A stretch of 61,527 nt of DNA from Palsa-739 sp035532535 (GTDB lineage Bacteria > Actinomycetota > Thermoleophilia > Gaiellales > Gaiellaceae). The notes under the pieces were generated by a model. It had not been told where the DNA came from. It made no database searches and saw only the letters and a list, made by a program, of their open reading frames with translations. The position numbers and the translations under genes were made by a program. This document shows, one piece after another, positions 33,832 through 43,024 of this stretch; position 1 is the stretch's first letter, and each line of letters opens with the position of its first letter. Location of the stretch: contig DATKQT010000004.1 of the NCBI GenBank assembly GCA_035532535.1, positions 1 to 61,527 of the forward strand. Direction: 5' to 3'.

Positions 33832-33880
33832 TAGTACAGGCCTTTACCGCGACGAGGCCGCTTCAAGAGCATCGAGAATA

Positions 33881-33951
33881 AGGCGCCTGCCGGAGTCGAA
33901 CCGGCGTGCGCGGCTTTGCAGGCCGCTGCCTAACCACTCGGCCAAGGCGCC
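33881..33951 (-). tRNA. tRNA-Cys (GCA)
   Basis: 71 nt. Acceptor GGCGCCT/AGGCGCC with discriminator U as expected for Cys; T-arm CCGGTTCGACTCCGG; anticodon loop CTGCAAA gives GCA. The 3' CCA is not encoded. All arms pair. Confidence 0.95.
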
Positions 33952-33975
33952 CGAGGGCGCCAATCGTACCGGGGG

Positions 33976-35628
33976 CTATCCCAGGACTTCGTCGAGGAAC
34001 GCGACCGCCCGCGTGAACGAGTCGATCCGGTTCGAGAGCTTCGCGATCGAGTGCCCCTCGTCCGGATAGACAACGAGCTCGCATCGGATCCCCTTCTCCT
34101 GCAGCACGCGCGCGATCTCCTCCGACTCCCCCAGCGGCACGCGCGGATCGTTGGCGCCATGCTGGATGAAGAGGGGCGCGCGGATCGCATCGACGTGCGT
34201 GATCGGCGACGCCTCCACCAGGAAGTCGCGATCGTGCTCCAGCGACCCGTACTCCCGCTCGCGCACCGCCCGCCGGTACGGCGACGTGTTCTCGAGGAAC
34301 GTGACGAAGCTCGAGATGCCGACCGACTCGATCCCCGCCGCCCACAGCTCCGGCTGGAACGCGAGCGCCGCGAGGACCATGTACCCGCCGTACGAGCGCC
34401 CGTATACGACCGCGCGCGATGCGTCGATCTCCGGCCGGCCGTCGAGCCATTCGTGCAGCGACGCCAGGTCGCGCACGGAATCGAGCCTCAGCCGGATGTC
34501 GTCGAGATGCTCGTACCGCTTCCCGTACCCGCTCGAGCCACGCACGTTGGGCACCGCAACCGCGTAGCCGCGCGACACGAGGTACTGCGCGAGCGGGACG
34601 TAGTTCACGTGCCACTCCGGGACCCACTGCGCCTCCGGTCCGCCGTGCACCATCACGAAGACCGGGAACGGCCCCTCGCCCGACGGCGTGAACAGGAAGA
34701 CGGGAATGGACTCGCCGTCGAAGCTCTCGAAGCGATGCAGCGCCGGTTCGACGAGGCCCGGCGGAGGCTCCGCAACGCTCGTCAACCGCGTCGTCTCGCC
34801 CGCATCGAGGTCGTACAGGTAGACGTCCTTCGGCTGCGTGGGCGACGAGAACGCGAACGCGAGCTTGGAGCCGTCCGGCGAGAACACCGGCGACCCGACG
34901 ACGCCCCGCCCCAGCAGCGGCACCTCGACGTCGCCGATGGTGAGCCGTGAATAGCCGTCCTCGTTCGCCACGATGAGCAAAGAACGTCCCGCGGGATCGG
35001 CGAAGCACGTGAGGTCCCATTGCGATGCGCGATCGCCGACCGCGAGCGTGTCGCGCCCCTCGTTCGTCGCCCACACCAGCTCGTCGCCGCGGAAGCACGG
35101 CGACACGTACTCCGCCGCCTCGTCATGCGGCGTCAGATGGGTCACGTCACCGGTGTCGACGTCGCAGAGATAGAGGTCGTCGTCTCCGCTGCGCTCGCCC
35201 GCGCGATAGGCCACAATCCGGCGCCCGTCCGGCGAGATCGCCGCGACACCGACATAGCCCTGGAACTCGAACGTGCGCTCCTCCCCCGTCTCCAGATCGC
35301 GCGCGACGACGTCGAAGTCGATCTCGTTCCGCCGCGTCGTCGCATAGGCGAGCGTTCGGCCGGCGGCATGCGGCGTCTCGTGCTTGTATCGCAGGTCGAC
35401 GACGAGCGGCTCGTCGCCGACGTACAACTGCACGCGTTCATTGCCGCCCGCGTCGCGCTCGACGAGGATGCGGCCGTCCGGAAGGAACTGCCCCGTCACC
35501 TTCTCGTCGTCGAACGTCACCTGGCGCATGCCGGGCCAGACGAACAGCTGGTCGCTGCCCGGGATGTCCGAGGAGACGAGCAGCTCGCTGCCGTCCGGCG
35601 AGAACGAGAGGGGCACGGCATGCCGCAC
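33976..35628 (-). CDS. S9 family serine peptidase (acylaminoacyl-peptidase-like)
   Basis: 550 aa. Beta-propeller first half (SFSPDGSELLVSS, FSPDGSKLAFAF repeats) and alpha/beta-hydrolase second half with nucleophile Ser in YGRSYGGYM, Asp in GANDPRVP and His in DEGHSIAK. GTG start at 35628 (VRHAVPLSFSPDG); the family is often longer, so the start is uncertain. Ends 25 nt from tRNA-Cys. Lies just downstream of the pyrimidine-type cluster and may clean up peptides; role unknown. Confidence 0.92.
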   Translation of the reverse strand: MRHAVPLSFSPDGSELLVSSDIPGSDQLFVWPGMRQVTFDDEKVTGQFLPDGRILVERDAGGNERVQLYVGDEPLVVDLRYKHETPHAAGRTLAYATTRRNEIDFDVVARDLETGEERTFEFQGYVGVAAISPDGRRIVAYRAGERSGDDDLYLCDVDTGDVTHLTPHDEAAEYVSPCFRGDELVWATNEGRDTLAVGDRASQWDLTCFADPAGRSLLIVANEDGYSRLTIGDVEVPLLGRGVVGSPVFSPDGSKLAFAFSSPTQPKDVYLYDLDAGETTRLTSVAEPPPGLVEPALHRFESFDGESIPVFLFTPSGEGPFPVFVMVHGGPEAQWVPEWHVNYVPLAQYLVSRGYAVAVPNVRGSSGYGKRYEHLDDIRLRLDSVRDLASLHEWLDGRPEIDASRAVVYGRSYGGYMVLAALAFQPELWAAGIESVGISSFVTFLENTSPYRRAVREREYGSLEHDRDFLVEASPITHVDAIRAPLFIQHGANDPRVPLGESEEIARVLQEKGIRCELVVYPDEGHSIAKLSNRIDSFTRAVAFLDEVLG

Positions 35629-35648
35629 CTCAACAAGCGTCTTCAGGT

Positions 35649-36668
35649 CTACGCCGTGACTCCCGTGAGCGCCGGGATGATGTCGCTGCCGTACGCCGCC
35701 AGCGTGTCCTCTTGCGCATGCGTCATGAGATAGACGTTGAACTGGTCGACGCCGACACCCTCGAGCTCCTTCAGCCTTGTCTTGATCTGCTCCGCGTTGC
35801 CGATGACGCAGAAGCGGTCGCAGATCTCGTCGGTGACGAACTCGCCGTGCGCCGCGCCCACGCGCGAGTGGTCGTTGTAGTCGTAGAACTTGCGCGCCTG
35901 CACGTAGTCGGTCAGCGCCTTCGGGACGGAGCTGCCATCAGTGCCGTACCGCTCGATGAGGTCCATCACGTGGTTCGACACCATCGCCGGGAACCAGCGC
36001 ACCTGCTCGCGCGCATCGGCGAGGTCGTCGGTGACGTGACTGGGCGCGCCGACGATGCACTTCAGCTGCGATGGGTCGCGGCCCGCCTCCTTCGCCGCGC
36101 GCCGCGCCGTGTCCATGATCCACGTGATGATCTCGGGGTCGGCCAGCTGGATGATGACGCCGTCGCCGACGTGTCCGGCGACCGCGAGCGCCTTCGGTCC
36201 GTACCCCGCGACCCACATCGGGATCTCGGGCAGCTCCTCGCGCACCCACTTGAGCTGCAGCTGCTTGTCGTTCCACTCCACCTCGCGGCCGTTCATGAAC
36301 TGCTTGATCATCGCGAGCGCCTTTTCGAAGTCGGCCACCTTCATCGGCTGGCGGCCGATGTAGCGCACCGCCGAATCGCCGCGCCCGACGCCCATGACCA
36401 TGCGACCGTCGGAGAGGTCGTGCAGCGTCGCGTACGAGCTCGCGAGCACCGTCGGGTCGCGCGTCGCCGGGTTGGTCACGAAGTGGCCGAGCTTGATCTT
36501 CGAGGTCTCACGAGCCGCGACGGCAAGCGTTGGGATCGACTCCTGCCACAGGACGTGCGAGTCGTATGTCCACGCGTACTCGAAGCCGTGACTCTCGGCG
36601 AGCTGGATGAGCTCGAGCCAGCGGGTCCAGGGCGGGTCGGGAAGGACGGTGACGCCGAACCTGATCAT
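35649..36668 (-). CDS. Luciferase-like F420-dependent oxidoreductase (TIGR03842/CPS_4043-type)
   Basis: 339 aa TIM-barrel of the LLM superfamily. Start MIRFGVTVLPDPPWTRWLEL; TYDSHVLWQES, KLGHFVTNPATRDPTV and MVMGVGRGDSAVRYIGR are subfamily features. As I recall the model, this subgroup is found with dihydropyrimidinase genes and is thought to use F420. Here the same arrangement occurs. It may supply the ring reduction that dihydropyrimidine dehydrogenase does elsewhere; unproven. ATG overlaps the MFS stop (ATGA). Confidence 0.85.
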   Translation of the reverse strand: MIRFGVTVLPDPPWTRWLELIQLAESHGFEYAWTYDSHVLWQESIPTLAVAARETSKIKLGHFVTNPATRDPTVLASSYATLHDLSDGRMVMGVGRGDSAVRYIGRQPMKVADFEKALAMIKQFMNGREVEWNDKQLQLKWVREELPEIPMWVAGYGPKALAVAGHVGDGVIIQLADPEIITWIMDTARRAAKEAGRDPSQLKCIVGAPSHVTDDLADAREQVRWFPAMVSNHVMDLIERYGTDGSSVPKALTDYVQARKFYDYNDHSRVGAAHGEFVTDEICDRFCVIGNAEQIKTRLKELEGVGVDQFNVYLMTHAQEDTLAAYGSDIIPALTGVTA

Positions 36669-37783
36669 GCGCTCGCAACATACCGCGGCGTGGCGAGCGA
36701 GGCGAACGCCGCCAGGGTCCCGATGGCGACGAAGCCGATGCGGCCGTCGCCGGGCAGCGAGAACGTCAGGCCGACGAGCGGCGTGCCGACGACGATGACG
36801 AAGGACGCCATGGCATTGACGAAGCCGACCGCGGCGCCGGGCGCGTCCGGACGCGCAGCCGCAGCGCCGGCGAACGCCATCGCGAACGGGATCCCGGCCG
36901 CGAGCCCGACGACCGCCGACGCCGCGATGAGTCCCGCCAGCGGCAGCGGCGTCGCCAGCGCGATCGCGGCAGCGCCGCCGGCGACGAGGCTGCCCGCCAC
37001 CCAGCGCGACGCACTCGCTCGACTGAGGATGGAACCGCCCGCGATGCGCGTGAAGAAGCCGAGGAGGAGCGTGAGCGACCCGACCGCAGCTGCGACGCCC
37101 TTCGACTGTCCGTGGTGCTCGAGCAGCGTCACAACCCAGTTGCCGACGACGACGCTGAACCCGAACGAGAGCGCGTGGATGGCGCCGAAGTGGTAGAGGC
37201 GCCGGTCGCGGAAGAGATCCCCGCGGACTCGTTCTCCCGCGTGACGCAGCGTCCGCGGCGCGGGCGGCGCCACCGCGAGCACCATGAATGCCAGCGCCGC
37301 GACGACAATCGCGGTCGAGTACGGCGCGCGGAAGCCGCCGAGCGCGGGGATGATCGCGAGCGCAATGCCGGGCGCGAGAACCGAGGCGCTCCCATACACG
37401 CCCTGCATGAATCCCGATCCGCCGCGCGCGCGGATGTAGTCGCTGCCGGAGACGAACGCTATTCCGGTGCCGAGGCCGACGATCGCGCGGCCGGCGAAGG
37501 CAAGCGCGACAGCGGGCTCGATCAGCGAGACGGCGTTGCCGGCCGCGATCACGACGAGGCCGAGGAGCGCCGACCGCTGCGCGCCGAAGCGGTCGGCCAT
37601 GCGCCCACCTGGAATCTGCATCGCCATGTGCACGATGAACTGCACGGTGACGAAGAGACCGACCGTCGCCAGCCGGACGTCGTAGGCGTGCGAGAGCCGC
37701 GTCGCCACCGCGCCGAGAGATGCGATGTTCCACCCGACCGCGGCGCCCACGCCGAAGCCGCCGATGGCTGCCCGCCGGTCCAC
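36665..37783 (-). CDS. MFS transporter
   Basis: 372 aa, ~12 TM segments. Starts VDRRAAIGGFGVGAAVGWN; motif GGRMADRFGAQRSALLG after TM2 is the classic MFS signature. Sits between LLM and DDN-type genes of the catabolic cluster, so a nucleobase or hydantoin-type substrate is plausible but not shown. GTG start at 37783. Confidence 0.9.
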   Translation of the reverse strand: MDRRAAIGGFGVGAAVGWNIASLGAVATRLSHAYDVRLATVGLFVTVQFIVHMAMQIPGGRMADRFGAQRSALLGLVVIAAGNAVSLIEPAVALAFAGRAIVGLGTGIAFVSGSDYIRARGGSGFMQGVYGSASVLAPGIALAIIPALGGFRAPYSTAIVVAALAFMVLAVAPPAPRTLRHAGERVRGDLFRDRRLYHFGAIHALSFGFSVVVGNWVVTLLEHHGQSKGVAAAVGSLTLLLGFFTRIAGGSILSRASASRWVAGSLVAGGAAAIALATPLPLAGLIAASAVVGLAAGIPFAMAFAGAAAARPDAPGAAVGFVNAMASFVIVVGTPLVGLTFSLPGDGRIGFVAIGTLAAFASLATPRYVASA

Positions 37784-37810
37784 GACACGCGAGCCTAAAG
37801 AAGCCTCAGG

Positions 37811-38224
37811 TCAGTGGTGCGCGCGCTCGAGGACGACGACCGGGATCTCGCGATCGGTCTTCGTCTGGTACTCGTCGTAGTGCGGCCACATCTTGTTCAT
37901 CTGCTTCCAGAGCCGCTCGCGCTCCTCACCCTCAGCCGTGCGCGGGTGAGCATGGAACTTCTCGCCCTTGATCTGCACGTTGACGTGCGGGTTCTTCAGG
38001 ATGTTGCGGTACCAGCCGGGATGCTCCGGCGCGCCGCCCTTCGAGGCGACGATCACCGGGTTCTCGCCGTCGAGGTCGTAGATGAGCGGCGTCGTCGTCG
38101 GGTTCCCCGTCTTCCGACCCTGCGTCGTCAGCAGCAGGATGGTCGAGCCCTCGCGCCAGAGGTAGCCCTCTTCGCCGTCGGTCTCCTGATAGCGCTGAAC
38201 GTGTTCCTGTCCGAAAAGCGTCAT
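37811..38224 (-). CDS. Deazaflavin (F420)-dependent nitroreductase-family protein (DDN-like)
   Basis: 137 aa, split beta-barrel. Family signatures: LLLTTQGRKTGNPTTTPLIY and GAPEHPGWYRNILKNPHVNV. Related to Mycobacterium Ddn, which uses reduced F420. ATG overlaps the hydrolase stop (ATGA), tying it to pyrimidine/hydantoin catabolism. The substrate is unknown. Confidence 0.9.
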   Translation of the reverse strand: MTLFGQEHVQRYQETDGEEGYLWREGSTILLLTTQGRKTGNPTTTPLIYDLDGENPVIVASKGGAPEHPGWYRNILKNPHVNVQIKGEKFHAHPRTAEGEERERLWKQMNKMWPHYDEYQTKTDREIPVVVLERAHH

Positions 38225-39447
38225 GCCAGCACCTTAGACGCCAGAGCATCGAGCGCGCGCACCGACAGCTCCAGGTGCTCCTCCTTCGTGTCCTCGAGCT
38301 TCGTGTGCGACAGGCCGCGCAGGGACTGGACGAACACCATTACGGCCGGCACGCCGGCGCGCGCCACCTCGGCTGCGTCGTGCAGCGGGCCACTCGGCAA
38401 GCGATGTGACGTACCGGAGACCTCGCGGATGGCCTCGTCCGCGAGCTCGATCAGCGCATCGTCGAAGAGGATCGGCCGGATGTTCCAGATCCGCTCCCAC
38501 GACACATCGATGTTCTCCTCGTGCGCGAACCGCTCGCTCGCAACCTGCGCGAGCTCGAGGAGCCGTGCGAGCTTCGCCGCGTCGAGGTGCCGCTGATCCA
38601 GGAGCTGCTCCGCCGTCTCGACGACCGACGTGACGATCCCCGGCTTGCAGACGACGCCGCCCGAGGTGCACACCGCGCCGTCGCCGACCTCGGCCGCGAT
38701 CGGCCGGATCTCGAGCGCGAGCTTCGAAGCCCCGGCGAGCGCATCGCGGCGCTTGTCCATGGGGGTCGAGCCGGCGTGGGCGGCCTGCCCCTTCCACGTC
38801 ACCAGGTGGCGCTCGACCCCGAACGTGCCGAGGACCACACCGAGTGGGAGATCCATCGACTCCAAAACGGGCCCCTGCTCGATGTGCAGCTCCAGATAGG
38901 CGGCGGCGTTCTCCATCTGCTTCCGCGCCGCGATCGCGTTGTCGAGATCGACCCCGTGCTCGGCGAGCGCATCCGGCAGCGCGATGCCGTTCGCGTCACG
39001 CTTCTGCCGCAGCTCGTCCTGATCGTCCATCGAGCCGCACGCCGCGGACGAGCCGAAGAGCGAGCGGCCGAAGCGCGCGCCCTCCTCGTCTGCCCAGTTG
39101 ACGACGCGCACCGTCAGCGGCGGCCGGCCCTCTTCCGCAATGCGGCGCAGCACCTCGACCGCAGCCATGACGTTCAGGCAGCCGTCGAGCCACCCGCCGT
39201 TCGGCACCGAGTCGATGTGCCCGCCGAGCAGCACGGCCTGCTCCGAGTCGCCCGCGAGCGTGAACCACTGATTCCCGGCCTCGTCGATCTCCTCCACCGC
39301 GCCGGTGCCGGACACCTTGCCGCGCAGCCACTCGCGCGCGCTCTCCCATGTGTCGGTCCACGCGACGCGTTGCGCGCCGTTCTCGTCGCCGGTGAGCTCG
39401 CGCAGCTCCCTCAGATCGGCGACGGGGCGGGCGGGGTCGAGCGGCAC
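38221..39447 (-). CDS. Zn-dependent M20 amidohydrolase (beta-ureidopropionase/N-carbamoyl amino acid hydrolase type)
   Basis: 408 aa. Di-metal ligands: HIDSVPNGGWLDGCLNVM (His and Asp), DEEGARFGRSLFG (Glu pair) and HIEQGPVLE (His). Lid domain in the middle (HAGSTPMDKRRDAL). Hydrolyses N-carbamoyl-beta-alanine or related carbamoyl amino acids, the step after dihydropyrimidinase, which is encoded nearby. Allantoate amidohydrolase is the main alternative. GTG start at 39447; divergent from the importer genes. Confidence 0.92.
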   Translation of the reverse strand: MPLDPARPVADLRELRELTGDENGAQRVAWTDTWESAREWLRGKVSGTGAVEEIDEAGNQWFTLAGDSEQAVLLGGHIDSVPNGGWLDGCLNVMAAVEVLRRIAEEGRPPLTVRVVNWADEEGARFGRSLFGSSAACGSMDDQDELRQKRDANGIALPDALAEHGVDLDNAIAARKQMENAAAYLELHIEQGPVLESMDLPLGVVLGTFGVERHLVTWKGQAAHAGSTPMDKRRDALAGASKLALEIRPIAAEVGDGAVCTSGGVVCKPGIVTSVVETAEQLLDQRHLDAAKLARLLELAQVASERFAHEENIDVSWERIWNIRPILFDDALIELADEAIREVSGTSHRLPSGPLHDAAEVARAGVPAVMVFVQSLRGLSHTKLEDTKEEHLELSVRALDALASKVLA

Positions 39448-39480
39448 GCGGCGATCCTACAACCGTGATAAGAACGGGCG

Positions 39481-40323
39481 ATGCTCGCGCAACTCCGACG
39501 GGCCGGAATCGTCGCAGTGGCGGTGGTCGCCCTCGTCGGACTCTGGGAGCTGTACCACTGGATCTGGGCGACAGCCGGGTGGACGTGGCCATTTACGGTC
39601 AACGACACCTCGATGCCGCACATCTGGACGATCTTCAAGGCGTTCGGTCAGCCCGCACAAGTCAACCAGCCGTCGCTGATCAACGTGCTCCTGCACAAGA
39701 CAGCCTTCACCGCGAAGGAGGCAGCGGTCGGATTCGGCATCGGCGCCGTCATCGGGTTCGTCCTCGCCGTCGTCCTCGTCCACTCGCGCCTGCTCCAGCG
39801 CGGCTTCCTGCCCTACATCGTCGTCAGCCAGACGGTGCCGATCCTCGCGATCGCGCCGATGGTCGTCGTCTGGGTGAACCCGAAGCTGCCCGCGCCGCTG
39901 CAGGGGTGGGGCGCCGTCGCCGTGATCGCGACCTACCTCACCTTCTTCCCGGTGACGATCAACACGCTGCGCGGGCTTCAGGCCGCCGACCCTCGCGCGT
40001 TGGAGCTGATGCGGACGTACGCGGCAACCCGCTGGAGCGTGCTCTGGAAGGTGCGCGTCCCGTCGTCACTTCCGTACCTCTTCTCGGCGCTCCGCCTCTC
40101 GGCGACGGCCAGCGTCGTCGGAGCAATCATCGGCGAGCTGCCGACCGGCCTCCAGAACGGCCTCGGCGGCGCAATCTTCAACTTCAACGAGTACTACTCG
40201 ATCGAGCCGCAGGAGCTGTGGGCGACGGACGTGATCGCCGCGTTCCTCGGAATCGCGTTCTTCGTCCTGGTCGTTGTGGCCGAAAAGGCGATCGTGCGCC
40301 GCGCCCCGGAGAACGTCGCATGA
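39481..40323 (+). CDS. ABC transporter permease (SsuC/ThiX/RibX type), first
   Basis: 280 aa, six TM segments and the BPD_transp_1 EAA loop (ELMRTYAATRWSVLWKVRVPSSLPYLF). Pairs with the ATPase (ATGA overlap), second permease and a THI5-like binding protein downstream. ATG at 39481. Imports a small heterocycle precursor, probably a pyrimidine, given the pathway genes around it. Confidence 0.92.
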   Translation: MLAQLRRAGIVAVAVVALVGLWELYHWIWATAGWTWPFTVNDTSMPHIWTIFKAFGQPAQVNQPSLINVLLHKTAFTAKEAAVGFGIGAVIGFVLAVVLVHSRLLQRGFLPYIVVSQTVPILAIAPMVVVWVNPKLPAPLQGWGAVAVIATYLTFFPVTINTLRGLQAADPRALELMRTYAATRWSVLWKVRVPSSLPYLFSALRLSATASVVGAIIGELPTGLQNGLGGAIFNFNEYYSIEPQELWATDVIAAFLGIAFFVLVVVAEKAIVRRAPENVA

Positions 40324-41123
40324 GTGTGGTTGAGATCAAGGGCGTGACGAAGACGTTCGCGCACGGCAATGTCACCGCACTCGAGAACATCGAGCTCGAG
40401 CTCCAACCGGGGGAGTTCGTCTCGCTCATCGGCCCGTCCGGCTGCGGCAAGTCGACACTCCTCCGCGTCATCGGCGACCTCACTCCACCGACGCGTGGCA
40501 GCGTGACGGTGAACGGCAAGCCGGCGCCCCGAGCGCGCAAGGACGGCGACTACGGCATCGTCTTCCAGGATTCCGTCCTCTTCGACTGGCGGACGGTCGC
40601 GAAGAACATCGCGCTGCCGCTCGAGATGCTCGGCTGGGATCGCGAGCGCCGCAAGACCCGCGTCGACGAGATGCTCGATCTCGTCGAACTGCGCTCGTTC
40701 GCCGACCATCACCCGTGGCAGCTCTCGGGCGGGATGCAGCAGCGCGTCTCCATCGCCCGTGCGCTCTCTTTCGAGCCCGCGCTCCTGCTCATGGACGAGC
40801 CGTTCGGCGCACTGGACGAGATGACGCGCGAGCGGCTCAACCTCGAGCTCCTCTCCATCTGGGAGAAGCTCGGCTCGACCGTCGTCTTCGTCACCCACTC
40901 GATCTCGGAGGCCGTCTTCCTCTCGACACGCGTGGTCGTGATGAGCCCGCGCCCGGGCCGGATCGCCGGCGTCGTCGACATCGACTTGCCGACACCGCGG
41001 ACGGCGGAGACGCGCTACACGCCGCGTTTCTTCGAGCTCGTGACGAAGGTGCGAGAGCTCCTGCGCAGCCGCGGCGAGCATCTCCTGCCGGAAGAGGAGG
41101 AGCTGCTTGAAGCGGATCGTTGA
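40320..41123 (+). CDS. ABC transporter ATP-binding protein
   Basis: 267 aa. Walker A GPSGCGKST, Q-loop VFQDSVLFDW, signature LSGGMQQRVSIARAL, Walker B LLLMDEPFGALD and H-loop VTHS. SsuB/TauB subfamily. ATG overlaps the previous permease stop; its 3' end overlaps the next permease by 17 nt. Confidence 0.96.
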   Translation: MSVVEIKGVTKTFAHGNVTALENIELELQPGEFVSLIGPSGCGKSTLLRVIGDLTPPTRGSVTVNGKPAPRARKDGDYGIVFQDSVLFDWRTVAKNIALPLEMLGWDRERRKTRVDEMLDLVELRSFADHHPWQLSGGMQQRVSIARALSFEPALLLMDEPFGALDEMTRERLNLELLSIWEKLGSTVVFVTHSISEAVFLSTRVVVMSPRPGRIAGVVDIDLPTPRTAETRYTPRFFELVTKVRELLRSRGEHLLPEEEELLEADR

Positions 41124-41874
41124 ATGGCTGCCGGCGCTCGCCGTGTTCGTCCTCGTCGTCGGGTTGTGGGAGGGCCTCGTGCGTGCGCTCCACGTGCAGC
41201 AGTTCCTGCTCCCGAAGCCGAGCACGATCGTCAGCGTGTTCTGGTCGGATCGGCATACGCTCTGGCCGGCCGGTTGGTACACGTTCAAGGAGGCTCTCGG
41301 CGGTTTCGCGATCGGATCCGGTCTCGGGATCCTCGCCGCCACACTCGTCGGCCGCTTCAAGACCGTCGGCACGGCGCTGATGCCGATCTTCATCGCCGCG
41401 AACGCCGTCCCGATCATCGCGTTCGCCCCGATCTTCGGCGCCTGGTTCAACCCGATCTCGCCGCGCTCGAAGATGGCGGTCGCCGGCGTCCTCTGCTTCC
41501 TCCCGGTCATGGTGAACACCCTGCGCGGCCTGAACAGCGCGAAGCCCCGCCAGATCGAGCTGATGCGCTCCTACGCTGCGAGTGAGCTGGAGATCTGGCG
41601 GCGGGTGCGCGTCCCTACGGCGCTGCCGTTCCTCTTCACCGCGCTCAAGGTGGCGAGCGTGCTCGCGATGATCGGTGCGATCGTGGGCGAGTACTTCGGC
41701 GGCTCGCTGGACGCGCTCGGCGTGACGATCAACAACGCCGCCGACGTCTTCCAGTTCCCGCTGGCCTGGGCCGGAATCCTCGTCGCGTCGCTGCTCGGGA
41801 TCGCGCTGTACGGCGCCGTCGTCGCAGCGGAACGGGTGGTCGTGCGATGGGCACCTGACACGAGGGACGCTTAG
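41107..41874 (+). CDS. ABC transporter permease, second
   Basis: 255 aa, six TM segments. EAA loop ELMRSYAASELEIWRRVRVPTALPFLF. TTG start at 41107 (LKRIVEWLPALAVF) lies inside the ATPase 3' end, so translation is coupled. Two different permeases imply a heterodimeric channel. Confidence 0.92.
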   Translation: MKRIVEWLPALAVFVLVVGLWEGLVRALHVQQFLLPKPSTIVSVFWSDRHTLWPAGWYTFKEALGGFAIGSGLGILAATLVGRFKTVGTALMPIFIAANAVPIIAFAPIFGAWFNPISPRSKMAVAGVLCFLPVMVNTLRGLNSAKPRQIELMRSYAASELEIWRRVRVPTALPFLFTALKVASVLAMIGAIVGEYFGGSLDALGVTINNAADVFQFPLAWAGILVASLLGIALYGAVVAAERVVVRWAPDTRDA

Positions 41875-41919
41875 GAGTAGAACTCTGAGTTCAATGCACG
41901 GACGGAAAAGGGAGGGCTC

Positions 41920-43014
41920 ATGAGGAAGTGGGTCGCTGGGGTGCTTGTCGCAGCCGTCGTTGCGGCAATGGCGAGCACGGCGTCGGCCAAGCCGTCGCTT
42001 ACGAACATCTCCATCCAGCTGCAGTGGGTGCCGCAGGCGCAGTTCGCCGGCTACTACGCGGCGCTCGACCTCGGCTACTACAAGGCGGCAGGCCTCAACG
42101 TGAAGCTCCTGAACGGCGGGCCGCAGATCGTGCCGGGACAGGTCGTCGCGTCGGGCCGCGCGCAGTTCGGTGTCAACTGGCTGACCGCACTGCTCGCCGC
42201 GCGCGACACGGGCACCAACCTCGTCGACATCGCGCAGGTCTTCAGTCGTTCGGGGATGACGGAGCTCACCTGGAAGTCCTCCGGCATCAACTCGATCGCG
42301 AAGATGAAGAACAAGAAGGTCGCGAACTGGCTCGGCGGTGATCAGTACGAGCTCTTCGCAGCCCTGACGAAGAACGGTATGGACCCGGCGCACAACAAGG
42401 GCGTCACGATCGTCCAGCAGCCGTTCGACATGGGGCTGTTCATCAACCACCAGGTCGACGCCGCCTCGGCGATGACCTACAACGAGCTGGCGCAGGTCCT
42501 CGAGACGAAGAACCCGAAGACCGGCAAGCTCTTCCAGCTCTCCGACCTCAACGTGCTGAAGATGCAGAACGTCGGCACGGGCATGCTCGAAGACAACCTC
42601 TTCTCGACCGAGTCCTATCTGGCGAGCAAGGCGCACCAGCAGATCGCCGAGAAGGTGATCGGCGCAACGCTCGCCGGCTGGATCTACTGCCGCGACCACG
42701 CGGCGCAGTGCGTGAGCTTCACGCTCAAGGCAGGGCCGACGCTGCCGCGCGGCCATCAGATGTGGATGATGAACCAGATCAATCAGCTGATCTGGCCGAG
42801 CAAGGACGGCATCGGCATGATGGACAAGGCGTCGTACGCGCAGACTGCGAAGCTCCTCCTGCAGTTCGGCGGGATCAAGAAGGCGCCGACGGCCGGCGCG
42901 TACCGGACGGATCTGGCCGCGGCGGCGGTCGCGGGGCTGAAGAAGCAGGGCCTCGACGTGTACGGCAAGGGCTACAAGCCGCTGGTCGTCAAGCTGACGG
43001 CGGGCGGGAAGTAA
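41920..43014 (+). CDS. ABC transporter substrate-binding protein (NMT1/THI5-like)
   Basis: 364 aa, exported: signal peptide RKWVAGVLVAAVVAAMASTASA. The start of the mature domain, IQLQWVPQAQFAGYYAALDLGYYKAAGL, is the NMT1/THI5 (ThiY/RibY) signature for binding pyrimidine-like or flavin precursors. Good SD (AAGGGAGG) before ATG 41920. The dihydropyrimidinase gene starts 10 nt after it. Confidence 0.93.
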   Translation: MRKWVAGVLVAAVVAAMASTASAKPSLTNISIQLQWVPQAQFAGYYAALDLGYYKAAGLNVKLLNGGPQIVPGQVVASGRAQFGVNWLTALLAARDTGTNLVDIAQVFSRSGMTELTWKSSGINSIAKMKNKKVANWLGGDQYELFAALTKNGMDPAHNKGVTIVQQPFDMGLFINHQVDAASAMTYNELAQVLETKNPKTGKLFQLSDLNVLKMQNVGTGMLEDNLFSTESYLASKAHQQIAEKVIGATLAGWIYCRDHAAQCVSFTLKAGPTLPRGHQMWMMNQINQLIWPSKDGIGMMDKASYAQTAKLLLQFGGIKKAPTAGAYRTDLAAAAVAGLKKQGLDVYGKGYKPLVVKLTAGGK

Positions 43015-43024
43015 GGAGGACGGG

